DNA of 7,861 bases from Acidobacteriaceae bacterium (GTDB taxonomy: Bacteria > Acidobacteriota > Terriglobia > Terriglobales > Acidobacteriaceae): contig PMWR01000197.1 of assembly GCA_003166055.1 (NCBI GenBank), positions 8,275 to 16,135 on the forward strand, given 5' to 3'. The notes under the pieces were generated by a model. The model was not told the DNA's origin. It worked only from the letters and a program-made list of their open reading frames with translations, and ran no database searches. How positions within the stretch are numbered: position 1 is the stretch's first letter; every line of letters starts with the position of its first letter. This document shows, in pieces, positions 1 through 4,975 of the stretch. A program made the position numbers and the translations under genes.

Positions 1-845
1 AAGCTGGCGCCCTGCCACTCGTCATATAAGGAGATGGCGCGGAGCCATTTGTAGTCGTCGAGGGAGCGCGGGATGGCGGCCTTGTGGCAAGCGGCGCAGA
101 ACTCGGCGGTCTGGAGGAGCGGGCGCATGACGGCCCTGGAATGGCGGTCGAGGTGGGCGAGGATTTCGGCGTCGGAAACGGGGCCGGGGATGGGCGCGCC
201 GGCTTCGTCTACCAATACGGCGGGGACGCCCATGACGTAGCTACCGGTTCCGGTGGCGTCCGTAGAGACGATGGAGTGGCAGGTGGAGCAGGTGACGCCT
301 TCCTGCTCAAATGGGCGCTTTTTGGGCATGCCCTGCGAAAGGTCGCCGGAGAACAGGGCGACGGGGTTGTGGCAGCCTTCGCAGTGGCGGGAGAACTGCA
401 CGCCTTTCTCGTCAATGAGGGCGTTGACGTTTTTCAAATACCAGGGGGCGCGGAAGCTATTGGAATGCACCGACTGACGCCACTGGTGGTAGGCCTCCTG
501 GTGGCAGTGGCCGCAGTATTCGGCGGTGTAGAAGCTTTTGGGGCTGACGAACTGGCCGGTGGAGGTGGTGGCGTTGGAGGGAAGGAAGGGCGAGTCTTTG
601 CCGAAGGCGTAGTTGTAGCGGGAGGCGACCGAGTCGTGAAACTGGGTGGTGGGGCCGGTGACCTTGATGGCGGCGGTATAGGCTGCGCCTGCGTTGGGAG
701 CGTCGGCCGGAGCGGGGGTTGCAGCGGGGGGAGTAGTCGGCGCGGATGAGGGGTCGGTGGCTGCGCGAACGGTCCAGGCCGCCGTGGATGCCAGAGCGAC
801 AAATAAGAAGGTCAACAGCCAGCGGCGGGGCGCAGATTTGAACAT
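1..845 (-). CDS. Multiheme c-type cytochrome, secreted (partial, C-terminus outside window)
   Basis: Reading the - strand from the ATG at 845-843 gives an open frame of 281 codons that runs off the left edge. Residues 1-29 look like a Sec signal peptide: Arg pair at 7-8, hydrophobic core, and a V-R-A-type cleavage site near 28. A Pro/Ala/Thr-rich linker follows (about 30-58). Four haem-binding CXXCH motifs share this frame: C111-H115 (CGHCH), C155-H159 (CEGCH), C186-H190 (CSTCH) and C250-H254 (CAACH). After the first, a Y-x-x-W-x-x-S-x-H stretch (119-127) resembles cytochrome c554-like multihaem proteins. The product is therefore an exported electron carrier with at least four haems, periplasmic or lipid-anchored through a partner. 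A GGGAG ribosome site lies at 857-861, about 11 bases upstream. It diverges from the nuo operon, so a respiratory role is plausible, but its redox partner cannot be read here. The haem motifs are certain; the exact family is not, because the C-terminus is missing. Confidence 0.88.
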   Translation of the reverse strand, partial: MFKSAPRRWLLTFLFVALASTAAWTVRAATDPSSAPTTPPAATPAPADAPNAGAAYTAAIKVTGPTTQFHDSVASRYNYAFGKDSPFLPSNATTSTGQFVSPKSFYTAEYCGHCHQEAYHQWRQSVHSNSFRAPWYLKNVNALIDEKGVQFSRHCEGCHNPVALFSGDLSQGMPKKRPFEQEGVTCSTCHSIVSTDATGTGSYVMGVPAVLVDEAGAPIPGPVSDAEILAHLDRHSRAVMRPLLQTAEFCAACHKAAIPRSLDDYKWLRAISLYDEWQGAS

Positions 846-942
846 CGTTCGGTGATCTCCCAGGGAAGAGCTTCAAAACCCGGCGGAACACGAATGAGGA
901 ATGGCCGCGGGAACATAAGAAACGTAACAGGGTTGGGGGATG

Positions 943-971
943 GGCTGTCCTCCATCTTAGGGTGGAGAGCC
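943..971. other. Small imperfect hairpin in divergent region
   Basis: GGCT (943-946) and CTCCA (950-954) can pair with AGCC (968-971) and TGGAG (963-967), leaving an 8-base loop and a 3-base bulge. There is no T-run on either side, so it does not look like an intrinsic terminator. It could be a regulator site or chance in GC-rich DNA. Confidence 0.2.
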
Positions 972-1061
972 GGTGCCTTGCTCGAGGACCCGCTCATCAT
1001 AAGGCCGCGATGAACGGGGCACAGCCTCCGATGCTGCGATCAGTGGGACGGGCGTCTGGAT

Positions 1062-1092
1062 TTGCAGCGGGCGGTTCATAGAGTGGTATGAA
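1062..1092 (+). promoter_or_regulatory. Weak candidate promoter for the nuo operon
   Basis: TTGCAG (1062-1067) lies 19 bases before TATGAA (1087-1092), which is preceded by TGG (1084-1086), an extended -10 arrangement. Matches to the sigma70 consensus are only partial (3/6 and 4/6) and the spacing is long. Transcription from here would give a leader of roughly 90 bases before nuoA. This is the best candidate I found by eye, no more. Confidence 0.22.
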
Positions 1093-1174
1093 TGGCGAGA
1101 AATTGGGGCCGGACCGTGTGAGCGAGCGCACATCTCCTTAGCCAAACGGGGGCGCAAACTGGTACGGTTGTCTT

Positions 1175-1180
1175 GAAGGA
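1175..1180 (+). promoter_or_regulatory. Ribosome binding site deciding the nuoA start
   Basis: GAAGGA is the only good Shine-Dalgarno sequence near the start of nuoA. It lies inside the longest reading frame (TTG at 1173), so that TTG cannot use it. It sits 7 bases before an in-frame TTG at 1188 and 13 bases before the ATG at 1194, so translation probably starts at one of those two. Confidence 0.5.
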
Positions 1181-1193
1181 TTCCTTTTTGCCG

Positions 1194-1565
1194 ATGGCCT
1201 CAAGTCCTTATTTTTCTCTTGCAGTTTTGTTCGTGGCGGCGCTGGGCTTTGGATTGGCCCCGCTGGGGCTGGCGTGGCTGTGGGGGAAGGTGTTTTCTCC
1301 GGCCAAGCCGAATGCGATCAAGAACGCCATCTACGAGTGCGGGTTGGTGTCAAAGGGCGATGCCTGGATGCAGTTCCGCTCGGCCTACTACCTGTATGCC
1401 ATTATTTTCCTGATATTTGACGTGGAAGCCGTATTTCTGCTGCCGTTTGCCGTGGCGTTTACGGGTCTGGGCGTGGCGGCGTGCGTGTCGATGCTGGTAT
1501 TTGTGCTGATGCTGATCGAGGGGCTGGCGTGGGCGTGGGGCAAGGGCGTGCTGACGTGGCAATAA
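1194..1565 (+). CDS. nuoA: NADH-quinone oxidoreductase subunit A
   Basis: Small membrane subunit of complex I, sitting next to NuoH and NuoJ near the quinone cavity. From the ATG at 1194 it is 123 residues, normal for NuoA. Three membrane helices are visible (about 6-31, 65-87, 90-113). The loop between the first two holds the family motif Y47-E48-C49-G50, the conserved switch-loop cysteine region. The second helix has D76-x-E78 in the F-D-V-E-A-V-F-L-L-P signature, the conserved acidic pair of this subunit. Start choice is uncertain: the frame opens at TTG 1173 without a ribosome site, TTG 1188 has the best spacing from GAAGGA, and ATG 1194 gives the usual short N-terminus (P-Y-F-S-L early). 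It is the first gene of the operon. The TAA stop is followed at once by a large heptamer-repeat hairpin before nuoB. Confidence 0.95.
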   Translation: MASSPYFSLAVLFVAALGFGLAPLGLAWLWGKVFSPAKPNAIKNAIYECGLVSKGDAWMQFRSAYYLYAIIFLIFDVEAVFLLPFAVAFTGLGVAACVSMLVFVLMLIEGLAWAWGKGVLTWQ

Positions 1566-1568
1566 AGC

Positions 1569-1654
1569 TAGTTGTCAGTTGTAAGTTGTAAGTTTTCGGT
1601 CAGTAGCCCCAAGTCGCCAATGACTGAAAACTTACAACTTACAACTGAAAACTG
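1569..1654 (+). repeat. Heptamer-repeat long inverted repeat (hairpin), nuoA-nuoB spacer
   Basis: The left arm is four heptamers in a row: AGTTGTC (1570-1576), AGTTGTA twice (1577-1590) and AGTTTTC (1591-1597). The right arm is their inverse. Bases 1570-1602 pair with 1621-1653 over 33 positions, with 31 Watson-Crick pairs, one G-T wobble (1598/1625) and one mismatch (1574/1649). The loop is 18 bases. No T-run follows the stem, so it is not a standard intrinsic terminator, and nuoB continues 22 bases later. The AT-rich, non-coding composition contrasts sharply with the flanking genes. Heptamer tandem repeats of this general kind (STRRs) are known from cyanobacterial genomes; placing this copy in a named family would need a genome search. 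It may alter mRNA stability or reduce read-through in the operon. Confidence 0.9.
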
Positions 1655-1665
1655 AAAACCGGAGC

Positions 1666-1669
1666 GGAG
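1666..1669 (+). promoter_or_regulatory. Ribosome binding site of nuoB
   Basis: GGAG lies 6 bases before the nuoB ATG, and a second GGAG lies at 1661-1664. Both sit just outside the hairpin stem, which ends near 1654, so folding would leave the site exposed. Confidence 0.6.
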
Positions 1670-1675
1670 CGACCA

Positions 1676-2287
1676 ATGGTTGAAGCAGGACTGAAGATCG
1701 AACTGGGCAAGCAGGGCGTCTTCGTAACGACCATCGAGGAGCTCTATAACTGGGGGCGGCGGAGCTCGATATGGCCGATGCAGTTTGGGTTGGCGTGTTG
1801 CGCGATCGAGATGATTGCGACGACGATGGCGCGGTACGACCTGGCGCGGTTCGGCGCGGAGGTGTTCAGGCCGTCGCCGCGGCAGGCGGATTTGATGATC
1901 ATCTCCGGGACGGTGACCAAGAAGATGGCGCCGCAGGTGGTGCGGCTTTATAACCAGATGGCCGAGCCGAAGTACGTGATTGCGATGGGGGCTTGCGCGA
2001 TTTCCGGCGGGCCGTTCAAGCAGGGATACAACGTGCTGAAGGGGATCGATCGCTACATTCCGGTGGACGTGCATATTCCGGGATGCCCGCCGCGGCCGGA
2101 GGCGCTGCTGCAGGCCTTCATGACGCTGCAAAAGAAGATTGACGGTCAATCGCTGACGGGGCCGGATCGGCCGCGGCATTTGAATGCAGAGGCGCAAGGG
2201 GAGTTTCCGGTGCCGGTGCAGGGCGAACATGATTTGGAGCCGACTTCGAACAAGGGAGTGTGGCCGGTACCGATTACGATTCGGTGA
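1676..2287 (+). CDS. nuoB: NADH-quinone oxidoreductase subunit B (N2 cluster subunit)
   Basis: NuoB (20 kDa/PSST type) carries the terminal 4Fe-4S cluster N2, which passes electrons to quinone at the interface with NuoD and NuoH. The 203-residue product shows the four expected ligands: adjacent C41-C42 in [10 protein letters not shown]107 in M-G-A-C-A, and C137 in I-P-G-C-P-P-R-P. The core from about 15 to 157 is well conserved, including the R-P-S-P-R-Q-A-D and S-G-T-V-T-K-K-M stretches. The C-terminal tail after about 158 is polar, Pro-rich and poorly conserved. The start is set by an ATG with GGAG 6 bases upstream. It forms part of the Q module with NuoC, NuoD and NuoI encoded next door. 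Confidence 0.98.
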   Translation: MVEAGLKIELGKQGVFVTTIEELYNWGRRSSIWPMQFGLACCAIEMIATTMARYDLARFGAEVFRPSPRQADLMIISGTVTKKMAPQVVRLYNQMAEPKYVIAMGACAISGGPFKQGYNVLKGIDRYIPVDVHIPGCPPRPEALLQAFMTLQKKIDGQSLTGPDRPRHLNAEAQGEFPVPVQGEHDLEPTSNKGVWPVPITIR

Positions 2288-2303
2288 TGAAGACAGGGAC
2301 CAG

Positions 2304-2335
2304 GCGCTAAGGGACTAAGGGACTAGGGACTGAGG
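2304..2335 (+). repeat. CTAAGGGA-type tandem repeat, nuoB-nuoC spacer
   Basis: Direct units: CTAAGGGA (2307-2314), CTAAGGGA (2315-2322), CTAGGGA (2323-2329) and a degenerate CTGAGG (2330-2335). An AGGGAC also occurs at 2295-2300. The period is 7-8 bases, purine-rich, and every unit holds an AGGGA or GAGG core resembling a Shine-Dalgarno sequence. The last unit probably serves as the nuoC ribosome site. Confidence 0.8.
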
Positions 2336-2338
2336 TAA

Positions 2339-2995
2339 GTGGGATTGAAGACGGTCGAGGAGATCAAGGCGGCGATTGAGGCTGGGGTTCCCGGCGCGGT
2401 GGTGGAGATTGTGTCCAACCCAAGCGTTTCGGGGCAGCACTCGCTGCGGCTCAAGCCGGGTGATGCGTTTGCGGTGGCGAAGTTTTTGCGCGACGACGCG
2501 GAGCTGGCTCTGGACTTTCTATCGAACGCAACCGGCGTGGACTGGCCGGACAAAGAGATCAGTGAAAAGGTGAAGGGGACGCGCACGGTGACCAAGACCG
2601 TGGACGGCGTGGAGCAGACCGCGGAAGAGACGTTTGAAGAGACGAAGAAGCGCGTGGCGCCGGGATGCCTGGAGGCCGTGTATCACCTGTTTTCAATGGG
2701 CAAGGGGCACGGGCCGGTGGTGATCCGGATGAAGACGGTTAACCGGACAGACCAGGTAGAGCTGCCGTCGCTGACACCGATCTGGCGGTCGGCGGAGTTT
2801 CAGGAGCGGGAGATCTTCGATCTTTACGGGATTGTGTTCAAGGGACACCCGGATCTGAGGCGGCTGCTCATGTGGGACGAGTTCAAGGACCACCCGATGC
2901 GTCGCGATTACGTGGAGCCGGACGATTTTGAATACGAGCCGACGGCGCACGATGACGTGCTGTTGAGGGCTAAGGCGCACAGAGACAGGGAATAG
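2339..2995 (+). CDS. nuoC: NADH-quinone oxidoreductase subunit C
   Basis: NuoC (30 kDa subunit) is a peripheral-arm scaffold protein of the Q module that binds NuoD; it has no cofactor. The 218-residue product ends with the family signature: P-S-L-T-P-I-W near 143-149, S-A-E-F-Q-E-R-E-I-F-D-L-Y-G at 151-164, then G-H-P-D-L-R-R-L at 169-176 and H-P-M-R-R-D-Y at 185-191. Between the A-T-G-V-D-W segment (64-69) and the V-Y-H-L strand (114-117), homologues usually have a short turn; here about 38 extra residues (72-109), rich in Lys, Glu and Thr, are present. The start is GTG 2339, but GAGG at 2332-2335 is only 3 bases away; the in-frame TTG at 2345 (9 bases away) is an alternative that removes just two residues. 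NuoC and NuoD are separate genes, not fused as in E. coli. The TAG stop lies inside a tandem repeat. Confidence 0.95.
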   Translation: MGLKTVEEIKAAIEAGVPGAVVEIVSNPSVSGQHSLRLKPGDAFAVAKFLRDDAELALDFLSNATGVDWPDKEISEKVKGTRTVTKTVDGVEQTAEETFEETKKRVAPGCLEAVYHLFSMGKGHGPVVIRMKTVNRTDQVELPSLTPIWRSAEFQEREIFDLYGIVFKGHPDLRRLLMWDEFKDHPMRRDYVEPDDFEYEPTAHDDVLLRAKAHRDRE

Positions 2996-3022
2996 GGAAT
3001 AGGGACTAAGGGAATAGGGCTT
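2987..3022 (+). repeat. AGGGAAT-type heptamer tandem repeat, nuoC-nuoD junction
   Basis: Units in a row: AGGGAAT (2987-2993), AGGGAAT (2994-3000), AGGGACTA (3001-3008), AGGGAAT (3009-3015), AGGGCTT (3016-3022). The array begins inside nuoC and contains its TAG stop (2993-2995). The final AGGG (3016-3019) lies 5 bases before the nuoD ATG and is its likely ribosome site. It is closely related in sequence to the array between nuoB and nuoC. Confidence 0.88.
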
Positions 3023-3024
3023 GG

Positions 3025-4197
3025 ATGGCTGTTGCGGAGAACAAGACGGATAAGTTGGAGGGCTGGAATCGGCCGCCGGTGATTGTGCCGGACGGCGAGG
3101 GCGAGCTGCTGGAAGTGGCCATGGGGCCGCATCATCCGTCGACGCACGGGGTCTTCAGGATGGATGTGGCGCTGGACGGGGAGCGGGTGATCCGGCTGAA
3201 GCCGGTTTTCGGCTATCTGCACCGAAATCACGAGAAGCTGGCCGAGGGAATGAGTTACCTGGGGTCGATGCCGTTTACGGACCGGCTGGATTACATTTGC
3301 CCGCTGACCAATAACTGGGCGTATGCGCTGGCGGTGGAGACGCTGACGGGGCAGGAAGTGCCGGAGCGCGCGCAATATCTGCGGGTGATTCTGGGTGAGC
3401 TGACTCGGGTGGTAAATCATGCATCGGCGGTCGGTTTCTTAATTCAGGAAATGGGTGCAAGCGGGACGCCGCTGATGTATGCCTTCAAGGAACGGGAGAA
3501 GGTTCTGGATCTGTTTGAGGCACTGACCGGGGCGCGCATGATGGTGAACTACATGCGCTTTGGCGGCTGCCGCGTGGATGCGACACCGGCCTGGCTGGAT
3601 GCGACGCGCAAAGTAGTGGCGGGGCTGCCGGGGTTTGTGGACGAATTTGAGGCGCTTCTGGCCGCCAACGAGATTCTGATGGCGCGCACTCAGGGCGTGG
3701 GCATTTTGCGGCCGGATCTGGCGGTGAATGCAGGCGTGACCGGGCCGATGCTGCGGGCGTCTGGCGTGAACTACGACATTCGCAAGGTGGATCGCTACGG
3801 GATTTATGACCGGTTCAGCTTCCGCGTGCCGCTGGGCGATCATGGCGATGTGTATGACCGGTTCATGATTCGGCTGCTGGAGATTCGCGAGTCGCTCAAG
3901 ATTCTGGAGCAGGCGCTCAAAGACATTCCGGTCGGCCCGGTGATGGATCCCAAGGCGAAGCTGCGCGGCTTCAGGCCCAAGCCGGGCGAGGCTTATGGGC
4001 GCATTGAAGCGCCGAAGGGCGAGCTGGGCTTCTATCTGATCAGCGATGGAGGGCCGAATCCCTATCGCTACCGGGTCAGGCCGCCGAGCTTGATCAACCT
4101 GACGATACTTGAAGACATGTGCCTGGGCCAGAACGTGGCGGATGTGGTGCTGATTTTTGGAAGCGTGGATATTGTGCTGGGGGAAGTGGACAGATAG
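3025..4197 (+). CDS. nuoD: NADH-quinone oxidoreductase subunit D (quinone-site subunit)
   Basis: NuoD (49 kDa subunit) forms the quinone-reduction pocket with NuoB and is related to NiFe-hydrogenase large subunits. The 390-residue product is full length. G-P-H-H-P-S-T-H-G at 34-42 includes H41, which matches the quinone-contacting histidine (His38 in Thermus Nqo4), and Y90 in L-D-Y-I matches the partner tyrosine (Tyr87 in Thermus); the spacing of 49 residues is identical. Other family blocks are G-Y-L-H-R-N-H-E-K (63-71), the R-V-I-L-G-E-L-T-R helix, the G-G-C-R-V-D loop, and a conserved C-terminus ending I-V-L-G-E-V-D-R. It starts at ATG 3025 with AGGG 5 bases upstream. Nothing lies between it and nuoI except a hairpin repeat, where many operons have nuoE, nuoF and nuoG. 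The TAG stop merges into that repeat. Confidence 0.98.
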   Translation: MAVAENKTDKLEGWNRPPVIVPDGEGELLEVAMGPHHPSTHGVFRMDVALDGERVIRLKPVFGYLHRNHEKLAEGMSYLGSMPFTDRLDYICPLTNNWAYALAVETLTGQEVPERAQYLRVILGELTRVVNHASAVGFLIQEMGASGTPLMYAFKEREKVLDLFEALTGARMMVNYMRFGGCRVDATPAWLDATRKVVAGLPGFVDEFEALLAANEILMARTQGVGILRPDLAVNAGVTGPMLRASGVNYDIRKVDRYGIYDRFSFRVPLGDHGDVYDRFMIRLLEIRESLKILEQALKDIPVGPVMDPKAKLRGFRPKPGEAYGRIEAPKGELGFYLISDGGPNPYRYRVRPPSLINLTILEDMCLGQNVADVVLIFGSVDIVLGEVDR

Positions 4198-4272
4198 TTT
4201 TCAGTTGTCAGTTTTAAGTTGTCAGTTACCGTACTACGACTGAGTGCAGTTAGCTGACAACTTACAACTTAC
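4196..4272 (+). repeat. Second heptamer-repeat hairpin, nuoD-nuoI spacer
   Basis: Heptamers AGTTTTC (4196-4202), AGTTGTC (4203-4209), AGTTTTA (4210-4216), AGTTGTC (4217-4223) and AGTTACC (4224-4230) begin inside the nuoD stop codon. An inverse arm follows at 4251-4272. Bases 4207-4228 pair with 4251-4272 over 22 positions: 19 Watson-Crick pairs, one wobble and two mismatches, around a 22-base loop. It is the same family as the nuoA-nuoB element but more diverged. As there, no T-run follows and the next ribosome site lies just beyond the stem. Confidence 0.88.
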
Positions 4273-4280
4273 CGCTTTAT

Positions 4281-4287
4281 GGAGGGG
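4281..4287 (+). promoter_or_regulatory. Strong ribosome binding site setting the nuoI TTG start
   Basis: GGAGGGG is close to a perfect Shine-Dalgarno sequence and sits only 4-6 bases before the in-frame TTG at 4292. The longer frame opening at GTG 4244 would begin inside the loop of the repeat hairpin and adds 16 residues with no family resemblance. The ATG at 4279 is out of frame and meets a stop after three codons. Confidence 0.8.
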
Positions 4288-4291
4288 TAAC

Positions 4292-4975
4292 TTGCTGGGC
4301 GAAGGGATACTGAAGGGGCTGGCGGAGACGGCGCGGAACTTTGCGGGCAGCTATGTGTCCGCGGAGCGGCTGACGACGGTTCAGTATCCGGAGCAGCGGA
4401 TCGCTCCGATTGAGGCGACGCGCGACTTTCCGTTTCTTGTGTACGACGGCGGCGACTGGGAGAAGGGGCTGCGCTGCGTGGCCTGCCAGATCTGCGAGAA
4501 AGAGTGTCCGCCGAAGTGCATTTATATCGTTAAGAGCACGGATAAAAAGCCGGACGCATTGGGAAAGATGCAGATTTATCCGGCGCGCTTCGATATTGAT
4601 ATTTCAGTTTGCATGAGCTGCCAGATATGCGTGGAAGTTTGCCCGTTTGAAGCCATCAAGATGGATACGGAGTTTGAACTGTCCACGACGGATCGGTTCG
4701 GCGGGTTGCTGCTGGACCGGAAGGAACTGGCCAAGTCAAACGAGCATTATCACAAGATTCATCCGACCGAAGCGACGGAAGTGGATGCGCGCTTAGCGGA
4801 AGAAAAAGTCAAAGCGGAAGCGAAGGCAAAGGCTGCTGCTGCTGCGGCCGCGGCTAAGGCTGCTGCCGCAGCGGCTGCCAAGCCAGCGGCGGGCACGAAC
4901 GAAACCGCGGCCAAACCCGCTGTTGCGCCTGGAGATGTGGCGACGAAGCCGGCTGGAGGGGAGACGAAGGCATGA
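4292..4975 (+). CDS. nuoI: NADH-quinone oxidoreductase subunit I, with Ala/Lys-rich C-terminal tail
   Basis: NuoI (23 kDa/TYKY type) is the 8Fe ferredoxin-like subunit that carries electrons through clusters N6a and N6b to N2. Both motifs are intact: C62-x-x-C65-x-x-C68-x-x-x-C72-P and C107-x-x-C110-x-x-C113-x-x-x-C117-P. An N-terminal helix (about 4-17) precedes them, as usual. The start is TTG 4292, chosen for GGAGGGG just upstream, giving 227 residues. The recognisable core ends near residue 160; homologues are often about 150-180 residues. The rest is an odd tail: a charged Lys/Glu/Ala helix (165-180), eight alanines (181-188), Lys, seven alanines (190-196), then a flexible Ala/Pro/Thr/Lys stretch to the end. 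It sits before nuoH, reversing the common H-I order, and overlaps it by ATGA. Confidence 0.96.
   Translation: MLGEGILKGLAETARNFAGSYVSAERLTTVQYPEQRIAPIEATRDFPFLVYDGGDWEKGLRCVACQICEKECPPKCIYIVKSTDKKPDALGKMQIYPARFDIDISVCMSCQICVEVCPFEAIKMDTEFELSTTDRFGGLLLDRKELAKSNEHYHKIHPTEATEVDARLAEEKVKAEAKAKAAAAAAAAKAAAAAAAKPAAGTNETAAKPAVAPGDVATKPAGGETKA

Larger units (their letters stand above)
846..1172. other. Divergent intergenic region between the cytochrome and nuo genes
   Basis: About 330 bases without a credible gene. Short open frames here lack family resemblance and have no well-spaced ribosome site. As both flanking genes point away from it, the region must hold promoters for both, or the nuo promoter at least. 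It has no AGTTGTC-type or AGGGA-type repeats, unlike the spacers inside the operon. I see one weak sigma70-like candidate for the + strand and one small imperfect hairpin (listed separately). I find no convincing promoter for the cytochrome, and no clear operator or riboswitch. Confidence 0.6.

Noticed and set aside
84..749. 221-codon + strand open frame, Gly/Ala-rich
   Set aside because: It lies antisense to the cytochrome gene, which has four in-frame CXXCH motifs and a signal peptide. It opens at the GTG complementary to a haem histidine codon, has no family resemblance, and is explained by the strand's G bias.
957..1157. 66-codon - strand frame in the divergent region
   Set aside because: No recognisable domain and no properly spaced ribosome site; its AAGGAG touches an internal ATG directly. 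Most likely chance.
1569..1654. Hairpin as a Rho-independent terminator after nuoA
   Set aside because: The stem is long and AT-rich with no T-run after it on the + strand, and the downstream genes belong to the same complex, so full termination is unlikely.
1569..4272. Repeated hairpins as a CRISPR array or insertion sequence
   Set aside because: Units are 7 bases without unique spacers, no cas or transposase gene is present, and no target-site duplication can be seen.
4244..4291. N-terminal extension of NuoI from GTG 4244
   Set aside because: These 16 codons come from the loop and right arm of a repeat hairpin, show no family resemblance, and are replaced by a TTG start with a much better ribosome site.
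4811..4882. Polyalanine stretch in nuoI as a frameshift or assembly artefact
   Set aside because: Codons are mixed (GCT, GCG, GCC, GCA), the frame stays open, and the stop falls exactly in an ATGA overlap with nuoH, which indicates a real coding tail.
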